Positions 58,199-64,000 of a DNA stretch of 64,000 nucleotides are shown here, piece after piece; position 1 is the first letter of the stretch; every line of letters begins with the position of its first letter. The stretch comes from JAEUHO01 sp046350655 (lineage in GTDB: Bacteria; Planctomycetota; PLA2; JAEUHO01): NCBI GenBank assembly GCA_046350655.1, contig JAXMAB010000005.1, forward strand, positions 668,947-732,946, written 5' to 3'. The translations under genes were made by a program, and so were the position numbers. The notes below the pieces were generated by a model. That model had not been told where the DNA came from. It saw only the letters and a list, made by a program, of their open reading frames with translations, and did not search any database.

Positions 58199-61100
58199 CT
58201 ACCGCCGCGCGCGCACGCGCCGCGGGCCCACCTCGGCGGCCTCCTCGGGCACGTAATACTCGTACGCCTTCGACGGCGCGGTCACGACGTCGAACGCGTA
58301 CCGCGGCCGGAAACCGATGCGGAACGTCCGGGCCTCGCCGCCCGGCAGGTCCCGCAGGTAGAGGACGACCGCGGTCTCGGCCCGCTCCGCGCGCTCGAAC
58401 CCGTCGCCGCGCACGTCCTCGGGCTCGACGTCGCATCCCGGCGGGATCCCGATCTCGAGGGTGACCACCGAGGCCGTCTTCGCGGTCGGGTTCGACACGG
58501 TGACCGTCGCGTCGTACCGCGGTCCGACCGTCAGCACCTCCGCGGGCCACGCGATGTCGAGCGCCAGCCGGCCGCGCCGCTCGCGCGAACGGTCCCACGG
58601 CACCCACGACGTGCGCGAGACCGTCGCGCGCACCCGCGCCTCGCCGCGCGCCGTGAGCGCGACGGGGCCGGCGTCGCCCGCGCCGAGGTCGAAGTGGAGC
58701 GGTTCGACGGTGCCGGCATCCACCGGCACGGTGCGGCCGCCGCCGCGCCCGTCGTCGATCGTGACGTCGCCGGGGCCCGACCTAGCCCCCGCGGCCGTGA
58801 GGAGGGCCTCGAGCGCGAGGATCGTGCTCTGCGTGGTCCCGAAGCGGCCGTCGTCGCCGCGCCAGGTCAGCAGGCGGTCGAGGGCTCGGGACGCGAGGCC
58901 CGCGTGCCGTCCGTCGGCGAGCAGCGCCAGGATCGCCAGCGAGGTCGTCTCGATCTCGGCCGACGTGCCGCGCGCGCCGATGTTCGTGTCGCCTTCGGGG
59001 AGCCAGCGCACCCCGCGCTCGTCGGGCGACGCCAGGCCGACGAGCCGGTCCACGAGGGCGTGCCCGACGGGGTGCGCGCGGTCGGCGGTCAGGAGCGCGA
59101 GCGCGGTCAACGCGACGGCATACGCGTCGCGCGTCGCGTCGGCGTGGGCCTCGAGCCAGGCCTCGGCCTTCGCCGACGGCGCCCCCGCCCGTGCTAGACC
59201 CCACGCGACGTAGGCGGTGAGCACGTGCGAGCGTCCGCGGGCGAAGTCGGCCGACCACGTGGCCTTCACGCCGGCGGGCGACCACGAGCCGTCGGCCTGC
59301 TGGTGCGCGAGCAGCCACGCCTGGATCCGCGCGAGGAGCGCCGGGTCCACGGGATGGACCTCCGCCATCGCGTGGAACTCGAGCAGCGCGTACGCGGTGA
59401 GGAAGAGGTTCGCGGGGGGCTTCCCCCACCAGTCGAACCCGCCGGGCTCGCCGGGCACCTCGAAGCCGAGGAGCCGCTGGTACCCGACCTCGATGTTCTG
59501 CCGCGCGCGGCGGTCGAGGTCGGGGACGACGGTGTTCGTCCGTCGCATGTACGCCGTCGCCAGAACCATGGGGCACACGGCCCCGGAGGTTTGCTCGAAT
59601 CAACCGTGGGGGCACGCGATGAGCCCCTCGAAGCTGCCCATCACCTCCGCCAGGGGACTGGCGTAGAGCGACGCGCGTCGCTCCGTGTGGACGGCGGCCG
59701 CGGCCACGGGCAGCGCGGCGAGGAACGGCGCCTCCGCCGAGACGGTCGCGTGGACCGTCTCGATCTCGGCGCGGGCCTCGGGTCGTACGACGACGACCCG
59801 TTCGATCGCGTCACGTTCGGTCCCGCCCGCGACGTCCACGCGCACGCGCGCGCGACCGGGCGCGACGGCGCGGACCCGGAACGTCACGGCGCCGGTCCCG
59901 GCCGGCCCGACGTCGGCCGCGGCCACCGCGTCGCCGACGACCGAGAGCTCGCGGGAGACGCTCAGGCGCGCGCGGACGGCGACGGCGGCGTCCGTCTCGT
60001 TGCGCAACGCGACGGGGAGGTCCACTTCGTCACCGACCGTGAGATGCGGAGCGATCCACGGCTCGGCGTGGAGCGGTTGCGCGACGCGCAGCGCGGCGTT
60101 CGTGGTGCCGACGGCCCCGTCGGCCGCCGACGCGACGAACCGGAGGTCCCACGTCGTGATCGCGTCCTTGAGCGGGATCGAAAGCGTCGCCTGCCCGTCG
60201 GGGCCGACGACGGCCTCGGGCACGAAACAGAGGGTCGGCGAGAAGTCCTTCCGCAGGCGGACCGGCTCGTCGGACTCGCGCGACGCGCGGCCTCCGCCGC
60301 CGGCGCGCAGATACCGGTGGCCACCCCGGCCTCGGAACGCCCCGCCCGCACTCCCTCCGATGCCGATGTACGTGTTGTTCGTGATGGGCCCGAAGAAGTC
60401 CGCGACGTCGCATCCGCCGACGAACACCTCCTCGCCCAGGATGCGCGGTCGGCCGCGGTCCGCCGCGCGGAGCGCGAGGAACCGCAACAGCCGCCCCAGC
60501 CGGCCGCCGAGTTCCGACGGCGACGACGCGGCCCACACGCCCTCGAGCGGGTCCGTCGAGGAGAGGCGCAGGTCCGGGCCCGCGCTGCGCCACGGCGCCG
60601 TCAAGGCGTCGTCGAGCGGGGCCCAACCCCGACCGTTCACCGAGGTCGCGTCGACCCGGCGCCCGAACACGTAGGGCGTCCCCCACGGGTCGTCGAGCGC
60701 CCGTGCGTCGAGGTGACCCGAGGTCACCATCGTGCGGACCACTTCCTGGAGACTGGTGGCGGTCCGGACCTCGTCGAGCGGGACGGTGTTGCACGCGGCG
60801 AGCCAGGCGACGCGCGCACGGGCCGCGGCCGTCTCGACGCGCGCGAGCGTCTCCGACTCGACGGCCGCGCGCCGCTTCGGCGCATCGCGGTGGCGGAGCT
60901 TCAGCTCGCGGTCGAAGTCCGGGGCTCCCACGCCGCCGAGCAGGTCCCGATCGTCGCCGTCCGACCACGGACGGCCGAGCTCGGTCGCCCACGCGAGATC
61001 GGTCGCGGCGTGGCCGCGAGGCAGGACGTCGAACACCTCCTCGCGCCCGGGCACCGCGGGCGCGAGCGCGAGCAACGCGCGATCGACGCCCCAGTACCCG

Positions 61101-63607
61101 AGGACGGCGGCCGTCGGGCGGCCGGCGCGATCGCGCACGGACACCTCGACGGTCGCGGTCTCGCCGGGCCGCCACGAATCGCCAGCGGGCCTCGCGTCCA
61201 CCGACAACGACCGCCCCCGCACGACGAGCACCGCGACGGACGTGCCCGAGGGCGTCTCGTCGCGCAGGCGCCAGGCGCGCACGTCGATGACGCCCGCGAG
61301 GTCCGGCGTGAGCGGCACCGCGAGCGCCGCCCGGCCGCCGACGGTGGTCACGGTGGTGCCGAGCAGCGGGACGCCCTCGCGCACCAGCTCGACGAAGACG
61401 ACGCCGTCCTCGGCGAGCACCTCGGCGGCGAGCGTGTCGCCGACGGTGAGGACCCGCGCGGACGGGACGATGATCGGTCGGGTCGAGGACGGCTCGAACG
61501 CGTCGATCCACACGCGGACGTCCGTCTCGGGCACGTGGAGGTCGGTGACCGGCTTCGTCGGGACGATCGTGACGATCGCGCGACCGGACGCCGGGATCTC
61601 GACGTCGTGGGTCGCCACGCCGGTGGGCGAGACCTGCGGGTCGGCGGTGGAGTGGCCGGCCACGGCGAGCGTGACGCGCGCGGCGGCCGGGGCGCGGAGC
61701 TCGACGCGGCACGGACAACCGACGACGGGGGCGTCGAGCACGTGGATCGACACGCGAGGCTCGACGGCCGGTCGCGGCACCGTGACGGCGATCGCCTTCC
61801 GCACGACGCGGCCGTCGGCGTCGGTCACCGCCACGACCGCGGCCTTCGGGGAGGTGCGGCTCCGGTCGGTCGCGGCGACCTCGGCGGCGGCGCGGCCGTC
61901 GGCGTCGGTGACCGGGACCGGCAGCATGACGTCGACGTCGGTGTCGTGGGCGACCAGCGCGACCTTGGCGCCGACGACCGGCGTGCCGTTGGCGTACCGC
62001 GCGGAGACGGTCACGGGCGCGCGCTCGCCGGCGCGCAGCGTGAGGGCCGGCGGCTCGACCGCGACCGTGAACGTGGGGAGCTCGAGCGCGCGGACGGCGA
62101 AGGCGGCTTCGGCGGTCGTGTCTCCGGCGCGCGCGACGACGGTGCGCGGGCCCGCCTCGGCGGCGACGAGGTGGAACGACGTGGACGCGATGCCGTGGGC
62201 CGAGGTCGTGACGGTCTTCTCGACGGACCCGAGCTTCACGCGGACCTCGCGCGCCGCGACGGGCGCGCCGGTGGCCGCGCGGTGGGCCATGAGGCGGACG
62301 TGGACCTCGTCGTCGGGGCGGTAGAGCGGGCGATCGACGACGACGGAGAGACGGAGGCCGCCGCGGATCGCGATCGCGAACGACGTGTCGTCGAGGAGGA
62401 GCGCGGCGGGGCCCTCGGCGGCGTCCGCGGGGACGACGAGCGCGCGCGAGACGGTGCCCGCGGCGTCGGTGACGAGCGCCGCCTGATCGAGGACGCGATC
62501 GCCCTGGCGCAGCGCGAGCCGGACGGGCACGCCCGCGACGGGGAGGCCGGTCTTCGAGTTGGCGACGACGACGCGCGGAGCGAAGGGCGCGCCGACCTCC
62601 GCGACGTCGGCCGAGAGGAGGCGGCGTTCGGGGGTGCCGACGAGGTCGGCGACGGTCGGCGCGGCGCGCCAGCGGACGCGGGTCGCGGCCCGCACCACGA
62701 GGCGGTGGCGGAACGGGTCGAGCGCGGGGTCCGGGCAGCGGACGCGGACGGTGCCGTCGGGCGCGACGGCGGCGGTCGCGACGACGCGGTCCTCGAGGTC
62801 GTGCAGCGCGGCGGCGGCGGGCGGGTCGCGGAAGCGGACGACGACGTCGTCGCCGTCGCGGCGGGCCTCGACGACCTCGAGGGGATCGTGCGGCAACCGC
62901 AGGATCGCCCGTGACGTCCGCAGGAGGTCGCGGCAGCGCGCGACGAGCGACGCGGTCGCGTCGGCGCGCATCGGCGCGTGGATCGCGGCGGGATCGACCT
63001 CGCCGACGTCCTCGCCCTCGGCCTCCGTGCGGACGACGCGCGTGCCGAGGCGGATCGCCTCCCGCAGCGCGACCGCGTCGCCGCGGAAGCGGACGGCGCC
63101 GTCGACGAGGACGAGCGGGACCGCGTGAGCGTCGGCCGCGAGCAGGTCCACGAAGACGAAGTCCACGCCGGTCTCGCGCAAGAGCGTCGCGGAAACGGCG
63201 GCGAGCACCTTCGCCCGTTGGTACGCGGCGTCCGCGCGCTCGCGGAGGCGGGCGGTGTCGTCGTCGACATCGAACGCGCCGGGGCCGGCGTCCGGCTTGT
63301 CGTCGGCGTCGCCGCGCGCGGCCTCGGCCGCCTCGAAGGCGGCGAGCACGTCGGGGGGGACGAGGTCGAGGAGCCGGCGCGGCGGCGCGGCGGGGACGAG
63401 CGGGCCGACGGTGACGTTGCCGGCGGTCGGGGCGCCGTCCGGGCCGAAGACGACGCTCGGCGGCGGCCCCGGCCAGCGGCGGTCGGGGACGGCGGCCCCG
63501 GTCCGCGGGGCGACGACGGCGATCCCGGCCGCGACGACCGCCGCCAGCATGGCGCCCGCGAGGATCCCGAAGGCGAGGAACCGCGGAATCGACGACCAGC
63601 GGGCCAT
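58199..63607 (-). CDS. Alpha-2-macroglobulin family protein, read through an in-frame TGA at the thioester position (candidate selenoprotein)
   Basis: One frame of 1803 codons interrupted only by TGA at 59600-59602 (codon 1336). The N-terminus has a membrane anchor/signal (about 10-32). Residues 200-1000 are beta-sandwich MG-type domains; the bait region (about 1070-1125, GIGGSAGGAFRGRGG and RASRESDEPVRLRKD) precedes the conserved LSIPLKDAITTW. The region before the stop reads RASLYASPLAEVMGSFEGL, IACPHG; after it FEQTSGAVCPMVLATAYMRR, then the helical TED (GFEVPGEPGGFDWWGKPP) and a C-terminal sandwich. The family motif is G-C-x-E-Q, so TGA replaces the thioester Cys. The protein would trap proteases at the envelope. 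Readthrough as Sec is inference; without it two useless halves result. Confidence 0.85.
59564..59602 (-). promoter_or_regulatory. Candidate bacterial SECIS element following the in-frame TGA
   Basis: Minus-strand sequence after TGA (59602-59600): 20 nt, then the apical loop CGTGT. The upper stem GGGGC/GCCCC (59584-59580 with 59574-59570) is perfect; the lower stem AACC/GGTT (59591-59588 with 59567-59564) is separated by a 3x2 internal loop (TCC/AT). Bacterial SECIS rules ask for a stem-loop with the apical loop 16-37 nt after UGA and a G among its first two bases; both are met. A GC-rich region can form such hairpins by chance. Confidence 0.45.
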
Positions 63608-63734
63608 GGCGGGGGAAACGGCGCCGATCGGCTCGGGGTTCGAAGGAACCCGCCGCGCTCCTCCGCCGGGGGGGCGCCCCTTCGTGGGGTTGACGCGGTC
63701 CGCCCGGGGGCTACCTTCCTCGCCGGCACCCAGC

Positions 63735-63811
<77 letters not shown>

Positions 63812-64000
63812 TTCATACCGCACGCAAACCCCCATTGGGGCGTGGTTTACGGCGTTTCCCGTTTTCGCGCTCTGACGCGCGCCGGACGTAGGGAGCGGTC
63901 CGTCCCAGCACATGTGCTGGTACGGACGAGGCATCCTCCCCGATCGACGCCCGATCCGCGCCCGTTCGACGCCGGATCTCGAAACGGGCCCGTAACCCCA
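63812..64000. other. Window end: no gene visible
   Basis: The 189 bp after tRNA-Asp hold no convincing gene. AAACC and CCCC pair with GGGG and GGTTT around 63826-63850 (AAACCCCCATTGGGGCGTGGTTT), a possible terminator for the tRNA. Nothing else is clear. Confidence 0.4.

Noticed and set aside
59600..59602. TGA as a reassigned Cys or Trp codon genome-wide
   Set aside because: Many genes here end with TGA in ATGA, GTGA or TGATG overlaps with the next gene, so TGA is the normal stop. Only special recoding fits.
58199..63607. Two separate genes, each coding for half of an A2M protein
   Set aside because: The frame is identical on both sides of TGA, sequence continues into the conserved FEQ of the thioester motif without gap, and the second half has no start with a ribosome binding site. 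One interrupted gene explains it better.

Overview
This is a very GC-rich bacterial chromosome segment in which nearly every gene has a strong G/C preference at the third codon position. Many genes are packed with ATGA, GTGA or TGATG stop/start overlaps. The gene content mixes housekeeping genes (polA, clpP, queC, ribBA, rsmD, dapA, clpB, truD, ugd, two tRNAs) with many signal-peptide or lipobox proteins of unknown function, sulfatase-like lipoproteins, ECF sigma factors, a giant alpha-2-macroglobulin and a REP-associated transposase. That mix fits a large-genome environmental bacterium of a Planctomycetota or Myxococcota-like kind, but the sequence alone does not fix the phylum.

Layout. 0.1-2.5 kb: an MFS transporter with a small membrane partner, then a gene-free stretch. 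2.5-8.6 kb: polA (minus), a 512-residue unknown and clpP (plus), then an ECF sigma factor (minus). 8.7-9.5 kb: two overlapping DsrE/DsrF-like genes. 10.0-12.2 kb: a histidine phosphatase and a RAYT transposase embedded in its own REP palindromes. 12.2-19.4 kb: a branched-chain amino-acid-type ABC transporter operon (livJ-H-M-G-F) running into queC and a membrane-anchored protein. 19.5-28.1 kb: lipoproteins, two tandem GNATs, a patatin lipoprotein, ribBA and a YCII protein. 28.3-36.7 kb (minus): arginine decarboxylase missing its N-terminus, a long GreA fusion, tRNA-Arg, a double M16 peptidase and an RluB-type pseudouridine synthase. 36.9-41.0 kb: a Pro-rich exported protein, a FlgM-like protein, rsmD, a PdxJ homologue without its active site, and dapA. 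41.0-49.3 kb: a 12-repeat exported protein, hsp20-clpB, a 33-bp palindromic repeat array, a YlbF protein and truD. 49.3-56.5 kb: three alkaline-phosphatase-superfamily lipoproteins and an ECF sigma operon. 56.8-63.8 kb: ugd, the alpha-2-macroglobulin and tRNA-Asp.

Most striking result: the alpha-2-macroglobulin reads as one 1802-residue frame except for a single in-frame TGA. The TGA falls exactly on the thioester cysteine of the conserved C-x-E-Q motif and is followed at the right distance by a hairpin that meets the bacterial SECIS rules. This suggests selenocysteine in place of the thioester cysteine, although a point nonsense mutation cannot be excluded from sequence alone.

A second theme is the density of small palindromic repeats. 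There are at least four families: REP copies around the RAYT gene, a second REP-like family, a 33-bp hairpin array with compensatory arm changes, and a short motif (GCGAGGCCCG) found dozens of times in both orientations, often as inverted pairs between genes.
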